DNA from: CAZMBI01 sp964564675
GTDB taxonomy: Bacteria; Pseudomonadota; Alphaproteobacteria; Rickettsiales; UBA3002
Length of the DNA: 64,000 nt
Direction: 5' to 3'
Assembly (NCBI GenBank): GCA_964564675.1
Contig: CAZMBI010000003.1
Location: 1 to 64,000 of the forward strand
Below, piece after piece: positions 41,051 to 50,282 of this stretch. Under the pieces are notes generated by a model, which saw only the letters and a program-made list of their open reading frames with translations, was not told where the DNA came from and searched no databases. A program made the position numbers and the translations under genes. How positions within the stretch are numbered: the stretch's first letter is position 1; each line of letters opens with the position of its first letter.

Positions 41051-42034
41051 ATGGACTTTGGCTCGCTGTTTTTACTCGTTATCGGTTTTGTCATCTTCCT
41101 GGTCATCTGGAAGGGGGTGAAGATTGTCCCCCAGCAGACGGCCTGGATTATCGAAAAGCTCGGCCGCTTCGACCGTAAGCTGGAACCGGGACTCAATCTG
41201 CTCATCCCGTTTATCGAGCGCATCGCCTATAGACATTCGCTCAAGGAATTCGCCTTTGATGTGCAGGAGCAAACCGCCATCTCGCGCGATAACGTGACCC
41301 TGGTGCTCGACGGTTTGATCTATGTGCGCATTATCGACCCGGTGCAGGCTTCCTACGGCGTGAATGACCCGGTTTATGCCGTTACGCAACTGGCGCAAAC
41401 CACCATGCGCTCAGAAATCGGCAAGCTGGCGCTGGATGAATGTTTCGAGGAGCGCGAACAGCTCAACACCAATATCGTCAATGCCATCAATCAAGCCTCG
41501 CAGACCTGGGGCATTCAGTGCATGCGCTACGAAATCCGCAACATCACCCCGCCGGCCAGCGTGCTCAAAGCGATGGAGTTACAGGTTGCAGCGGAACGCA
41601 AAAAACGTGCGGAAATTCTCGACTCCGAAGGCGTGCGGCAATCCAAAATCAATGTCGCCGAGGGGGATAAACAGGAAGTGGTGCTTGAATCGGAAGCGGC
41701 GATGACGGATCAGATCAACCGCGCCCGCGGCGAGGCTGAGGCTATCCGTGAAGTGGCGCGCGCCACGGCGGAGGGGATCGAAACCGTGGCCGGTTCCATT
41801 CAGAAAGCCGGCGGCGAGGAAGCGGTGGCGCTGAAAATCGCCGAGCAATATGTCGAGGCGTTTTCCAAACTCGCCAAGGAATCGACCACGCTGCTGTTGC
41901 CGGCCAATGCCAGCGATGCCGGCTCAATGGTAGCCCAGGCGCTGGCGGTATTCAACTCCATCCGCAACCATCCGGAAACACCGGTCGCCCCGCAGCCGGG
42001 CAAACCGCCAAGCGGGCCGTGGACGCAGAATTAG
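41051..42034 (+). CDS. SPFH/stomatin-family membrane protein (QmcA-like)
   Basis: A 327-residue protein with one N-terminal membrane segment (residues 3-20) and a band-7 domain: VPQQTAWIIEKLGRFDRKLE, IPFIERIAYRHSLKEFAFDV and CMRYEIRNITPPASVLKAME. A long alanine/glutamate-rich helix follows (about residues 175-255) and should form oligomeric rings. Such proteins organise membrane microdomains and can regulate FtsH. Its pairing with NfeD is standard. GGAGG is correctly placed before the ATG. Confidence 0.9.
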   Translation: MDFGSLFLLVIGFVIFLVIWKGVKIVPQQTAWIIEKLGRFDRKLEPGLNLLIPFIERIAYRHSLKEFAFDVQEQTAISRDNVTLVLDGLIYVRIIDPVQASYGVNDPVYAVTQLAQTTMRSEIGKLALDECFEEREQLNTNIVNAINQASQTWGIQCMRYEIRNITPPASVLKAMELQVAAERKKRAEILDSEGVRQSKINVAEGDKQEVVLESEAAMTDQINRARGEAEAIREVARATAEGIETVAGSIQKAGGEEAVALKIAEQYVEAFSKLAKESTTLLLPANASDAGSMVAQALAVFNSIRNHPETPVAPQPGKPPSGPWTQN

Positions 42035-42074
42035 ACGTTGCACCTTGGAACCGGTTCATAAACGGCATCTCTTT

Positions 42075-42130
42075 ACCCGCCGGTGAAGCCGCCACGTAAC
42101 CGGGATCGGGCCCGGCGGCGGCAAACGGGT
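42075..42130. other. Nested inverted repeats between the SPFH gene and yejA
   Basis: ACCCG (42075-42079), GCCGCC (42088-42093) and CCGGG (42100-42104) are matched in reverse order by CCCGG (42111-42115), GGCGGC (42117-42122) and CGGGT (42126-42130). This could be a long interrupted hairpin. It lacks a T-run, so it is not a classical terminator. Confidence 0.4.
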
Positions 42131-42154
42131 ATGGCCTCCCATAGCAAAAGGCGT

Positions 42155-42232
42155 TATACTGCCGACCACATCATGAACGTGCCAACCTCCCACATCGTTT
42201 CCAGCTCATGCGTTTCCTTGTTTTTTTCCTGA
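42155..42232 (+). promoter_or_regulatory. -10 box and short upstream frame overlapping the yejA start
   Basis: TATACT (42155-42160) predicts a transcript start near 42167. The first ATG after it, 42173, opens a 19-codon frame (MNVPTSHIVSSSCVSLFFS) that stops at 42232, 25 bases into yejA in another frame. yejA itself has no visible Shine-Dalgarno. Confidence 0.3.
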
Positions 42233-43998
42233 TCATACTTATCGGCTGGCTACCTGCCGCGCAGGCCGCGCCGTCGCACGGGCTGACACCGTTCGGAGAG
42301 CTGAAATACCCGCCGGATTTCCCTTATTTTGATTATGTCAATCCGCAGGCTCCCAAGGGCGGGCGTTTCCGGCTGGGCTACTCCGCCGCCTTCGATAATC
42401 TCAATCCGTTTATCCTGAAAGGCGTCTCAGCGCCCGGTATGAGCGAGTATTTCGAGACACTGATGACACCCGCGCTTGATGAACCGCAATCCTATTACGG
42501 CCTGCTGGCGCGCTCCATCGAGATCGCCGACGATAAAACCCATGCCGATTTTATCCTGCGCCCGCAGGCGCGCTGGCATGACGGTGAGCCGGTCACCGCC
42601 GAGGATGTGGCGTTTTCCTTTCGTACTTTAAAAGAAGAAGGTCACCCCAATTTCCGCATTCTGTATGAGCCCATCGAACGGGTGGAGGTCCTTGATACCC
42701 ACCATGTGCGCTTTCACTTCAGCAATCCCGATCTGCGCGAACTGCCGCTGCTGGCCGCCTCGATGCCGGTGCTGCCGGCGCATTATTATGCCCGGCACGC
42801 ATTTTCCCAGACGACGCTGGAACCGCCACTGACCAGCGGGCCCTACCGCGTCAAGGAGGTGGATCAGGGGCGCTCGATCACCTTTGAGCGGGTGGCGGAT
42901 TACTGGGGCAAAGACCTGCCGGTGAATATCGGCCAGCATAATTTTGACGAATGGCGCTATGATGTGTTCCGCGATGAAACGGTGGGTGTGGAAGCGCTCA
43001 AGGCCGGGCGTTATGATTTCCGCGAGGAATATATAGCGCGCAACTGGGCCACCGCCTATGACATTGCCGCAGTGGAAGAAGGCCGGCTGATCAAACGGGC
43101 CGTATCGCATAAAATCCCGCGCGGGATGCAGGCGTTCCTGTTCAATCTGCGTAAGGACAAGTTTGCCGATCGCCGCGTGCGCCGGGCTATCGGCCTGACC
43201 ATGGACTTTAAATGGATGAACGAGACGCTGTTTTACGGCGCCTATGAGCGTAATACGAGTTTCTTTCAGAATACCCGCTTTGAAGCCCGGGGCCTGCCGT
43301 CCGATGCCGAAAGCGCCCTGCTTGAGGCCTTCCGCGACGATCTACCCCCTGCCCTGTTTACGCAGGCGTTTGAACTGCCGCAAACCGACGGTAGCGGTTA
43401 TCCGCGCGGAAAATTATTACAGGCCCAGCAATTACTGGAAGCCGCCGGCTGGGTGCTGCGCGACGGCGTACGCGTCAACACGCAAACCGGCGAGCCACTG
43501 ACGGTGGAATTCATGATGCGCCAGCGCACATTCGAGCGTGTTGTCGGCAGTATGATCCGCAATCTGAGCAAGCTCGGCATTAAAGCCAATTTCCGCTATG
43601 TCGATGATTCACAATATCAAAAACGCATCGACAGCCGCGATTTCGATATCATCTCGGTGTGGTGGAATCGCGGCGTGTTCTTCCCTGGCAACGAACAGGT
43701 CGGCTACTGGCATTCGAGCCAGGCCGATGTGGTGGGCGGGAACAATCTCAGCGGGATGAAACGCCCGGTGGTGGATTTTCTGCTGGACAAACTCATGCAG
43801 GCGCAAACGCTGGAGGAGCTTACCCCCGCCGCGCGCGCGCTTGACCGCGTATTGCTGTGGCATCACGTGGTGATTCCGCACTGGCATATCAGCAAATGGC
43901 GCATGCTTTACTGGGATAAGTTCGGCCAGCCGGTGATTACCCCGGCTTATGGCATGGGGCTTGAAACCTGGTGGTATGAGGGAGACAAACAACCATGA
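42208..43998 (+). CDS. yejA: Oligopeptide-binding protein of the Yej ABC transporter
   Basis: A 596-residue periplasmic solute-binding protein (SBP family 5). The signal peptide is clear (LVFFLIILIGWLPAAQA, cleavage probably after AQA). The body starts HGLTPFGELKYPPDFPYFDY, as in YejA, and includes ARWHDGEPVTAEDVAFSFRT and LLWHHVVIPHWHISKWRM. YejABEF imports oligopeptides, including microcin C-type peptides, in enteric bacteria. yejA, yejB, yejE and yejF overlap successively by four bases (ATGA), so they form one tightly coupled operon. Confidence 0.92.
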   Translation: MRFLVFFLIILIGWLPAAQAAPSHGLTPFGELKYPPDFPYFDYVNPQAPKGGRFRLGYSAAFDNLNPFILKGVSAPGMSEYFETLMTPALDEPQSYYGLLARSIEIADDKTHADFILRPQARWHDGEPVTAEDVAFSFRTLKEEGHPNFRILYEPIERVEVLDTHHVRFHFSNPDLRELPLLAASMPVLPAHYYARHAFSQTTLEPPLTSGPYRVKEVDQGRSITFERVADYWGKDLPVNIGQHNFDEWRYDVFRDETVGVEALKAGRYDFREEYIARNWATAYDIAAVEEGRLIKRAVSHKIPRGMQAFLFNLRKDKFADRRVRRAIGLTMDFKWMNETLFYGAYERNTSFFQNTRFEARGLPSDAESALLEAFRDDLPPALFTQAFELPQTDGSGYPRGKLLQAQQLLEAAGWVLRDGVRVNTQTGEPLTVEFMMRQRTFERVVGSMIRNLSKLGIKANFRYVDDSQYQKRIDSRDFDIISVWWNRGVFFPGNEQVGYWHSSQADVVGGNNLSGMKRPVVDFLLDKLMQAQTLEELTPAARALDRVLLWHHVVIPHWHISKWRMLYWDKFGQPVITPAYGMGLETWWYEGDKQP

Positions 43999-45101
43999 GC
44001 GCCTATATCATCCGCCGTTTATTGTTAATTCTTCCCACTTTGTTCGGGATCCTGCTGATTAATTTTATCATTGTGCAGGCCGCGCCCGGCGGACCGGTCG
44101 AGCAACTCATTTTTCAACTCACCAGCGCCGATGCGTTAAGCGGGGCGACGGATCGTATCAGCGGACCGAAGTCTGATTTCGCCGGCAGCGCCGAGCAGGC
44201 GCAAGGCGCGCAACAGGCTGCGATGCGCGGCTCACGCGGGCTTGATCCTGAACTGATTGGGGAGATCGAGGCCATGTACGGCTTCGACAAACCGCCGCAC
44301 GAGCGGTTCTTCAAGATGCTCAGCGATTATGCCCGGCTGGATTTCGGCACCAGCTTTTTCCGCGATGAGCCGGTGATCGATCTGATCATCGATAAGTTGC
44401 CGGTCTCCATTTCGCTGGGCCTGTGGACCACGCTGATCGTCTATATAATCTCGATTCCGCTGGGCATCGCCAAGGCCGTGCGTGACGGCACCCGTTTTGA
44501 TGTGTGGAGCTCGACGGTAGTGATTGTCGGTCAGGCCATCCCCAGCTTCTTATTCGCCATTTTGCTCATTATTTTATTCGCCGGCGGCAGCTACTGGCAG
44601 ATTTTCCCGCTGCGCGGGCTGGTCTCCGATAATTGGGAACAGATGAGCACGCTGGAGCAGATCGCCGATTATTTCTGGCATCTCACCCTGCCGGTTGCCG
44701 CCATGGTCATCAGCGGGTTTGCCAGCCTTACCCTGCTGACCAAAAATTCCTTTCTCGAGGAAATCGGTAAGCAATATGTGATGACCGCACGCGCCAAGGG
44801 GCTTGGCGAGCGGCAGGTGCTGTACGGGCATGTCTTCCGCAATGCCATGCTGATTATCATCGCCGGGCTGCCCGGCGCTCTGCTCAGCGTGCTGTTTACC
44901 AGCGCCTTGCTGATAGAGGTAATCTTCTCGCTCGACGGGCTCGGCCTGCTCGGCTTTGAAGCCGCCTTAAGCCGTGATTACCCAGTGATGTTCGGTACGT
45001 TGTTTATCTTCACCCTCATCGGCCTGATTTTCAAGCTGATCGGGGATCTGACTTATGTGCTGGTGGACCCGCGGATTGATTTCGAACGGAGGGGGGTATG
45101 A
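43995..45101 (+). CDS. yejB: Yej ABC transporter permease YejB
   Basis: A 368-residue inner-membrane permease with an N-terminal membrane segment (IIRRLLLILPTLFGILLINF), a periplasmic insert (about residues 35-105) and five further segments. The permease loop that contacts the ATPase is visible (EEIGKQYVMTARAKGLGERQ). It overlaps yejA and yejE by four bases at each end. Confidence 0.93.
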   Translation: MSAYIIRRLLLILPTLFGILLINFIIVQAAPGGPVEQLIFQLTSADALSGATDRISGPKSDFAGSAEQAQGAQQAAMRGSRGLDPELIGEIEAMYGFDKPPHERFFKMLSDYARLDFGTSFFRDEPVIDLIIDKLPVSISLGLWTTLIVYIISIPLGIAKAVRDGTRFDVWSSTVVIVGQAIPSFLFAILLIILFAGGSYWQIFPLRGLVSDNWEQMSTLEQIADYFWHLTLPVAAMVISGFASLTLLTKNSFLEEIGKQYVMTARAKGLGERQVLYGHVFRNAMLIIIAGLPGALLSVLFTSALLIEVIFSLDGLGLLGFEAALSRDYPVMFGTLFIFTLIGLIFKLIGDLTYVLVDPRIDFERRGV

Positions 45102-46141
45102 TGTCGCCCCTTCTTCAGCGCCGCTTGGCGGTCTTCAAATCGAATCGCCGCGGCTATTGGTCGTTGTGGGTGTTTCTGGTGCTATTCGGCCTGGGCCTTA
45201 TGGCGGAACTGCTGGCCAACGATAAGCCGATCCTCATCCACTATAAGGGTGAATATCTCGCGCCCATCCTGTTTACCTATACCGAAGCCGAGATGTTCGG
45301 CGGTGGGCTGAAAACCGAGGCCGATTATACCGACCCGTTTATCATACGAGAGATCGAGCGCCACGGCTGGATGCTCAAGCCGCTGATCCCGTTTTCTTAT
45401 GACACGATCAATTATGATATCACGCGAGCCCCCTCCGCGCCCGATCATGTCAACTGGCTGGGCACGGATGATCAGGGCCGCGACGTACTGGCGCGGGTGA
45501 TTTACGGCTTTCGCATTTCTATCCTGTTTGCCCTGGCGCTGACTGCGATCTCCAGCGTGGTCGGCATCGTCATGGGGGCCGTTCAGGGCTATTTCGGCGG
45601 GCTGACCGATCTGCTCCTGCAGCGCTTTATTGAAATCTGGCAGGGCATGCCGGTGTTGTATCTGCTGATTATTCTGGCCAGTATAGTCGAGCCTAATATC
45701 TGGTGGCTGCTGGGTTTGATGGTTCTGTTTTCGTGGATGGCGCTGGTGGATCTGGTGCGCGCCGAATTCCTGCGCGCGCGGAATTTTGACTATGTCCGCG
45801 CCGCCCGTGCGCTCGGCGTGCGCGAGCCTACCATTATGGTACGCCATGTATTACCCAATGCCCTGGTTTCGGTATTTACCTTTGTGCCGTTTATCCTGAG
45901 CGGCGCCATCACCACGCTCACTTCGCTGGATTTTCTTGGCTTCGGCCTGCCGCCGGGCTCACCGTCACTGGGCGAATTGCTGGCACAGGGTAAAAATAAC
46001 CCGCAATCGCCCTGGCTGGGTATGACGGGCTTTCTGACCCTGGCCATCATGCTCAGCCTGCTGATTTTTATCGGCGAGGCCGTGCGTGACGCCTTCAATC
46101 CGCGTAAGACCCTGGCCCGTAAGGCGGAGGTGCTGGCATGA
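45098..46141 (+). CDS. yejE: Yej ABC transporter permease YejE
   Basis: The second permease subunit, 347 residues. After the first membrane segment a periplasmic stretch carries YEGEYLAP-like text (IHYKGEYLAPILFTYTEAEM), characteristic of YejE. The ATPase-contact loop is RAEFLRARNFDYVRAARALG. The domain HVNWLGTDDQGRDVLARVIY is conserved in the oligopeptide permease C family. It starts with two consecutive ATGs (45098 and 45101). Confidence 0.93.
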   Translation: MMSPLLQRRLAVFKSNRRGYWSLWVFLVLFGLGLMAELLANDKPILIHYKGEYLAPILFTYTEAEMFGGGLKTEADYTDPFIIREIERHGWMLKPLIPFSYDTINYDITRAPSAPDHVNWLGTDDQGRDVLARVIYGFRISILFALALTAISSVVGIVMGAVQGYFGGLTDLLLQRFIEIWQGMPVLYLLIILASIVEPNIWWLLGLMVLFSWMALVDLVRAEFLRARNFDYVRAARALGVREPTIMVRHVLPNALVSVFTFVPFILSGAITTLTSLDFLGFGLPPGSPSLGELLAQGKNNPQSPWLGMTGFLTLAIMLSLLIFIGEAVRDAFNPRKTLARKAEVLA

Positions 46142-47778
46142 GTGATCACACCCCGCTGCTTGCCATCCGCGATCTGGCCGTCGCCTTTCAGCAGGGGGCG
46201 GAACAGTCACAAGCCGTGCGCGGCGCCTCGCTTACCATTGATCGCGGGGAAATGCTGGCGCTGGTCGGCGAAAGCGGCTCGGGTAAATCGGTCACGGCGC
46301 AGGCGGTCATGCAATTGCTGCCCGACAGTGCGGGGATTGAAGGGGCCATCACGTTTGACGGCGAAGGGCTGCTTGGCCGCTCCATCCGCCACCTTCGCGG
46401 TAAACGCATGGCGATGATTTTCCAGGAACCCCTAAGCGCGCTGAACCCGTTGCACCCCATCGGCCGTCAGATCGGCGAGATGTTGCGCATCCACCAGGTG
46501 ATGAATCCGGACGCGGTTACCGCGCGCATCCATCAACTGCTCGAACAGGTGGGGCTGTCTCATTTTAAGGCCCGGCTCGATACGTTTCCGCATCAACTCT
46601 CCGGCGGCGAACGCCAGCGCGTGATGATCGCCATGGCCATGGCCAACGATCCCGATTTGCTCATTGCCGATGAACCGACCACGGCGCTGGATGTCACGCT
46701 GCAGATTCAGATCCTCAACCTGCTCAAACGCCTGCAGCGCGAACGCGGCATGGCGGTGTTGCTCATCACGCATGATCTGACCATCGTGCGCAGGCTGGCG
46801 GAAAAAGTCGCCATCATGCGCGAAGGAGCCATTGTCGAGCAGGGGGAAACGCGCGCCATTTTCACCAACCCGACACATTCCTATACCCGGCATTTGATCA
46901 ATTCGGAACCGAAAGGATCCCCCCTGCCCTTACCGGGGGATGCCAGGGAGCTGCTGCGCTGCGAAGCGTTGAACGTGCATTTCCCGATCCATAAAGGACT
47001 GCTCAGGCGCGTTACCGGCCATGTCAAGGCGGTCGATGGCATCACGCTGGCGCTTAAACGCGGCGAGACGCTGGGGCTGGTCGGCGAAAGCGGCTCGGGT
47101 AAAACGACGCTGGCGCTGGCATTGCTGCGCCTGATTCATTCCGAAGGGCCGATTGTGTGGATGGCGGGCGACAGCGCGCAACGGCTAGATCAACAGCGCG
47201 GCGCCTCACTGCGGGCACTGCGCCACCAGATGCAGCTGGTCTTTCAGGATCCGTACGGCAGCCTCAATCCGCGCATGACGATCGGCGAAATCATCGCCGA
47301 GGGGCTGCGCGTGCACCACCCCGAATTCTCAAGCAGCCAGCGCGAGCTGTCGGTCGCCGCCATCTTGCAACAGGTCGGGCTGGAACCGCCGATGATACAC
47401 CGCTTTCCCCATGAATTTTCTGGCGGTCAGCGCCAGCGTATCGCTATCGCCCGCGCCATGATTCTTAAACCCATGCTGGTGGTGCTCGATGAGCCGACCT
47501 CGGCGCTTGATCTGTCGGTACAGTCGCAGATCATTGCGCTGCTTAAACAATTCCAGCAGGAGATGGAGTTAAGCTATATTTTCATCAGTCATGACCTGCG
47601 CGTCATCCGTGCCATCGCCCACCGTATTGCCGTTATGAAAGAAGGCCGTGTGGTCGAAGCCTCGGCAACGCCGGAGCTCATCCAACGCCCGCAACAGGCT
47701 TATACGAAAACCCTCATTTCGGCAGCGTTCGATCAGGAAACCGGTGAGACCGTCACGTCGCCGGAGCCATTGGCATAG
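46138..47778 (+). CDS. yejF: Yej ABC transporter ATP-binding protein (two fused ATPase domains)
   Basis: A 546-residue cytoplasmic protein with two ABC ATPase domains. The first has GESGSGKS near residue 42, LSGGERQRVMIAMAMANDPD near 155 and DEPTTALD; the second has GESGSGKTTLALALL near 319, FSGGQRQRIAIARAM near 428 and DEPTSALD. Both halves carry the oligopeptide-type C-terminal extension (HSYTRHLI, AYTKTLISA). The fused form is typical of YejF. It ends two bases before the convergent oxidoreductase gene. Confidence 0.93.
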   Translation: MSDHTPLLAIRDLAVAFQQGAEQSQAVRGASLTIDRGEMLALVGESGSGKSVTAQAVMQLLPDSAGIEGAITFDGEGLLGRSIRHLRGKRMAMIFQEPLSALNPLHPIGRQIGEMLRIHQVMNPDAVTARIHQLLEQVGLSHFKARLDTFPHQLSGGERQRVMIAMAMANDPDLLIADEPTTALDVTLQIQILNLLKRLQRERGMAVLLITHDLTIVRRLAEKVAIMREGAIVEQGETRAIFTNPTHSYTRHLINSEPKGSPLPLPGDARELLRCEALNVHFPIHKGLLRRVTGHVKAVDGITLALKRGETLGLVGESGSGKTTLALALLRLIHSEGPIVWMAGDSAQRLDQQRGASLRALRHQMQLVFQDPYGSLNPRMTIGEIIAEGLRVHHPEFSSSQRELSVAAILQQVGLEPPMIHRFPHEFSGGQRQRIAIARAMILKPMLVVLDEPTSALDLSVQSQIIALLKQFQQEMELSYIFISHDLRVIRAIAHRIAVMKEGRVVEASATPELIQRPQQAYTKTLISAAFDQETGETVTSPEPLA

Positions 47779-47780
47779 GC

Positions 47781-48767
47781 TCAGACATCGGTGAAGAAGA
47801 TGGTCGCCCCCGTCGTCTGCCGGGACTCCAGATCACGATGGGCGCGCGCCGCATCCTTTAGATAATAGCTCTGTTTAATGTTGATTTTCAGCTTACCCAG
47901 GCTGACCATCTGCATCAGCATGGTGCAGGCGAGCAGATATTCTTCATAGTCCTTGATGTAATCGGTCAGCCGCGGGCGGGTGAGAAAGATGGATCGCCGG
48001 TTTTGCAGTTCATCCATACCGATCTTGGGCGGTATGCCGGATGACTGGCCGTAACTGACCATGAGGCCAAACGACATCAGGCAGTCCAGTGAGCGCATAA
48101 AGGTATCCGCCCCCACCGAATCATAGACTACGTTGCAGCCGACCCCGTTGGTAATCTCACGCACGCGTTCGACAAAATCTTCCTGCGTATAAATGATGGG
48201 AAACTCGCAGCCATTATTCGCAGCCAATTCAGCCTTCTCCGGCGTACTAACCGTGCCGATGACGCGCGCCCCAAGCTCCCTGCCCCATTGACACAGCAGC
48301 AACCCCACCCCGCCGGCGGCGGCATGCACGAGCATGGTGGTTTGTTCATCGACGAAAAACGTACGCATCAGCAGAAAATGCGCCGTCAGCCCCTTCAACA
48401 TGATACCGGCCGCATGCTGATCTTTGATATTCTCTGGAATCCCGGCCAGATGGCGCTCGGGCAGTACACGGTGTTGGGCATAGGCCCCGATCGGTCCGCC
48501 CGCGTAACATACCCGCTGGCCGATCTGAAACCCGAATTCACAGTCCGGCCCCAGCGCTTCGACAACCCCCGCACCTTCCAGCCCGATAACGGCCGGATAG
48601 CCCGGCAGGGTGTACAGCCCGCTGCGATGATAGGTATCGATATAGTTCAGACCGACTGCGGTTTGCTTAATCAACACCTCACTGCCCTCAGGCTGCGGTG
48701 GCTCCTGGTCGCGCCACTGCAACACCTCCGGCCCGCCCGGCTGGTCCATCACCACGGCTTTACTCAT
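47781..48767 (-). CDS. NADPH:quinone reductase-like zinc-independent oxidoreductase
   Basis: A 328-residue medium-chain reductase of the quinone oxidoreductase (QOR) group. It begins MSKAVVMDQPGGPEVLQWRD, has VGLNYIDTYHRSGLY and VIGLEGAGVVEALG in the catalytic domain, and binds NADPH with HAAAGGVGLLLCQWGRELGA near residue 150. It lacks the cysteine pattern of zinc alcohol dehydrogenases. ATG 48767 is chosen because the family N-terminus starts there; the in-frame start at 49049 lies inside mnmE. It diverges from mnmE across 54 bases. Confidence 0.9.
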   Translation of the reverse strand: MSKAVVMDQPGGPEVLQWRDQEPPQPEGSEVLIKQTAVGLNYIDTYHRSGLYTLPGYPAVIGLEGAGVVEALGPDCEFGFQIGQRVCYAGGPIGAYAQHRVLPERHLAGIPENIKDQHAAGIMLKGLTAHFLLMRTFFVDEQTTMLVHAAAGGVGLLLCQWGRELGARVIGTVSTPEKAELAANNGCEFPIIYTQEDFVERVREITNGVGCNVVYDSVGADTFMRSLDCLMSFGLMVSYGQSSGIPPKIGMDELQNRRSIFLTRPRLTDYIKDYEEYLLACTMLMQMVSLGKLKINIKQSYYLKDAARAHRDLESRQTTGATIFFTDV

Positions 48768-48821
48768 CAGGTTATCTCTGGTGTTTCGGTTACAATATCG
48801 GTTATATGACACAAAAGTGTA
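48768..48821. promoter_or_regulatory. Divergent promoter region, quinone oxidoreductase / mnmE
   Basis: TATATG (48803-48808) could be a -10 box for mnmE, with a leader of only about seven bases. The short palindrome ACAC-AAAA-GTGT (48809-48820) lies between it and the ATG. No convincing -35 box is visible. Confidence 0.35.
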
Positions 48822-50213
48822 ATGAGCGTCATGGCAAAAACCAACGACAAAATCGATTCGGCGCCCGATATGACAGCGCTTCCGGCAGAGACGATTGCCG
48901 CTTTGGCCACACCACCGGGGCGCTCGGGCGTGGCCGTGATCCGCCTCTCGGGGGGCACGGTCGACGACATATTGGCAGCGCTGGGCATGACTTCCCTGCC
49001 CGCGCCGCGCGTGGCCAGCCTGCGCACGCTGTATCATCCGCATACTCACGAGGTGATAGATCAGGGACTGGTATTATATTTTCCGGCGCCGCACAGTTTC
49101 ACCGGTGAAACGGTCGCCGAATTGCACGTACATGGCAGCCGCTCGGTGATCCGCAGCCTGCTGGACGCGCTCACCCAACTGCCCGCCTGCCGGCTGGCCG
49201 AGCCGGGGGAATTTACCCGCCGCGCCTTTATTAACGGCAAGATGGATCTGGTTGCCGCCGAAGGGCTGGCCGATCTGATTGCCGCTGATACCAATGCCCA
49301 GCGCGCCCAGGCCCTGCGCCAACTGCATGGCGAGGTGAGCGGGCACTATGAGGCCATGCGCGCGCAGCTGGTCCAGTCACTGGCGCTGGTGGAGGCCTAT
49401 ATCGATTTCCCCGATGAGGAAATTCCCGAGTCGGTATTACAGGATTTGCAGGCCACCGTATCGACACTAAAACAAAACATTGCCGAGATACTGGATGATC
49501 AGCATATCGGTGAGAAAGTCCGCGATGGCTGGCATTTGGCGATTCTCGGCGCGCCCAACGCCGGCAAGTCCAGCCTGCTCAACGCCCTGGCCCGACGGGA
49601 TGCAGCGATCGTCTCGCCCGTTGCCGGCACCACGCGCGATACAATTGAAGTCGAGCTTGATCTGCAGGGTTATTCTCTGACTGTAATTGATACCGCCGGC
49701 CTGCGCGACAGTGACGATCCCATCGAGCAAGAGGGCGTGCGCCGCGCGCGGGCGCGCGCTGATCAGGCCGATTTTACTTTGGTGTGCTTCGATGCCACGC
49801 AATTACCCCTGCTGGATGAAACGAGCCGACAGCTGATAATGGAAGACACGCTGGTGGTCATCACCAAATCAGACCAGATGCAAACGCAGATCCCGGCGAC
49901 GCTTGCGGCTTACCACCCGATCTCGCTGTCTGTTGTCACCGGCGACGGCCTCCCTGCCCTGCTCGCGCAACTGCAGGAACGCGTGACACAACAGGCAGCA
50001 GGGCGGGAAAACACCCTCATTACCCGGGCGCGGCATCGCCGCGCCTTACAGGTTGCCCATGAGCATCTGGCCGGGTTTCATCCAGATCAGGCGATCGAAT
50101 GCCAAGCTGAAGAGTTGCGCCAGGCCGCCTTGCAGTTTGCGAAAATCACTGGCAGAATTGCCGTTGATGAGTTATTAGATGCCATCTTCAGTCAATTTTG
50201 TATTGGCAAATAG
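48822..50213 (+). CDS. mnmE: tRNA modification GTPase MnmE
   Basis: With MnmG it forms the complex that adds carboxymethylaminomethyl (or aminomethyl) groups to wobble U34 of certain tRNAs. The N-terminal folate-binding domain shows TIAALATPPGRSGVAVIRLS and PHSFTGETVAELHVHG. The G domain shows GAPNAGKSSLLNALARR and DTAGLRDSDDPIEQEGVRRA, and the C-terminus has the catalytic cysteine motif FCIGK. The 463 residues are normal. ATG 48822 and ATG 48831 are both possible starts. mnmG follows after 69 bases that hold a parS site. Confidence 0.93.
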   Translation: MSVMAKTNDKIDSAPDMTALPAETIAALATPPGRSGVAVIRLSGGTVDDILAALGMTSLPAPRVASLRTLYHPHTHEVIDQGLVLYFPAPHSFTGETVAELHVHGSRSVIRSLLDALTQLPACRLAEPGEFTRRAFINGKMDLVAAEGLADLIAADTNAQRAQALRQLHGEVSGHYEAMRAQLVQSLALVEAYIDFPDEEIPESVLQDLQATVSTLKQNIAEILDDQHIGEKVRDGWHLAILGAPNAGKSSLLNALARRDAAIVSPVAGTTRDTIEVELDLQGYSLTVIDTAGLRDSDDPIEQEGVRRARARADQADFTLVCFDATQLPLLDETSRQLIMEDTLVVITKSDQMQTQIPATLAAYHPISLSVVTGDGLPALLAQLQERVTQQAAGRENTLITRARHRRALQVAHEHLAGFHPDQAIECQAEELRQAALQFAKITGRIAVDELLDAIFSQFCIGK

Positions 50214-50266
50214 CGTCGGCGCTGGCCGGTCATGGATCGCAAGGATAACTAAATATAGGGGCGTGC

Positions 50267-50282
50267 TGTTTCACGTGGAACA
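50267..50282. promoter_or_regulatory. parS-like site touching the mnmG start codon
   Basis: TGTTTCACGTGGAACA matches the bacterial ParB-binding consensus (TGTTNCACGTGNAACA type); only one base pair departs from perfect symmetry. Its last base abuts the ATG of mnmG. Confidence 0.85.

Noticed and set aside
46910..46945. C-rich and G-rich arms (ATCCCCC and CGGGGGAT) in the yejF linker, considered as a fourth in-frame element
   Set aside because: It is a single short hairpin in the natural linker between two ATPase domains and lacks the hairpin plus G-rich tail layout.
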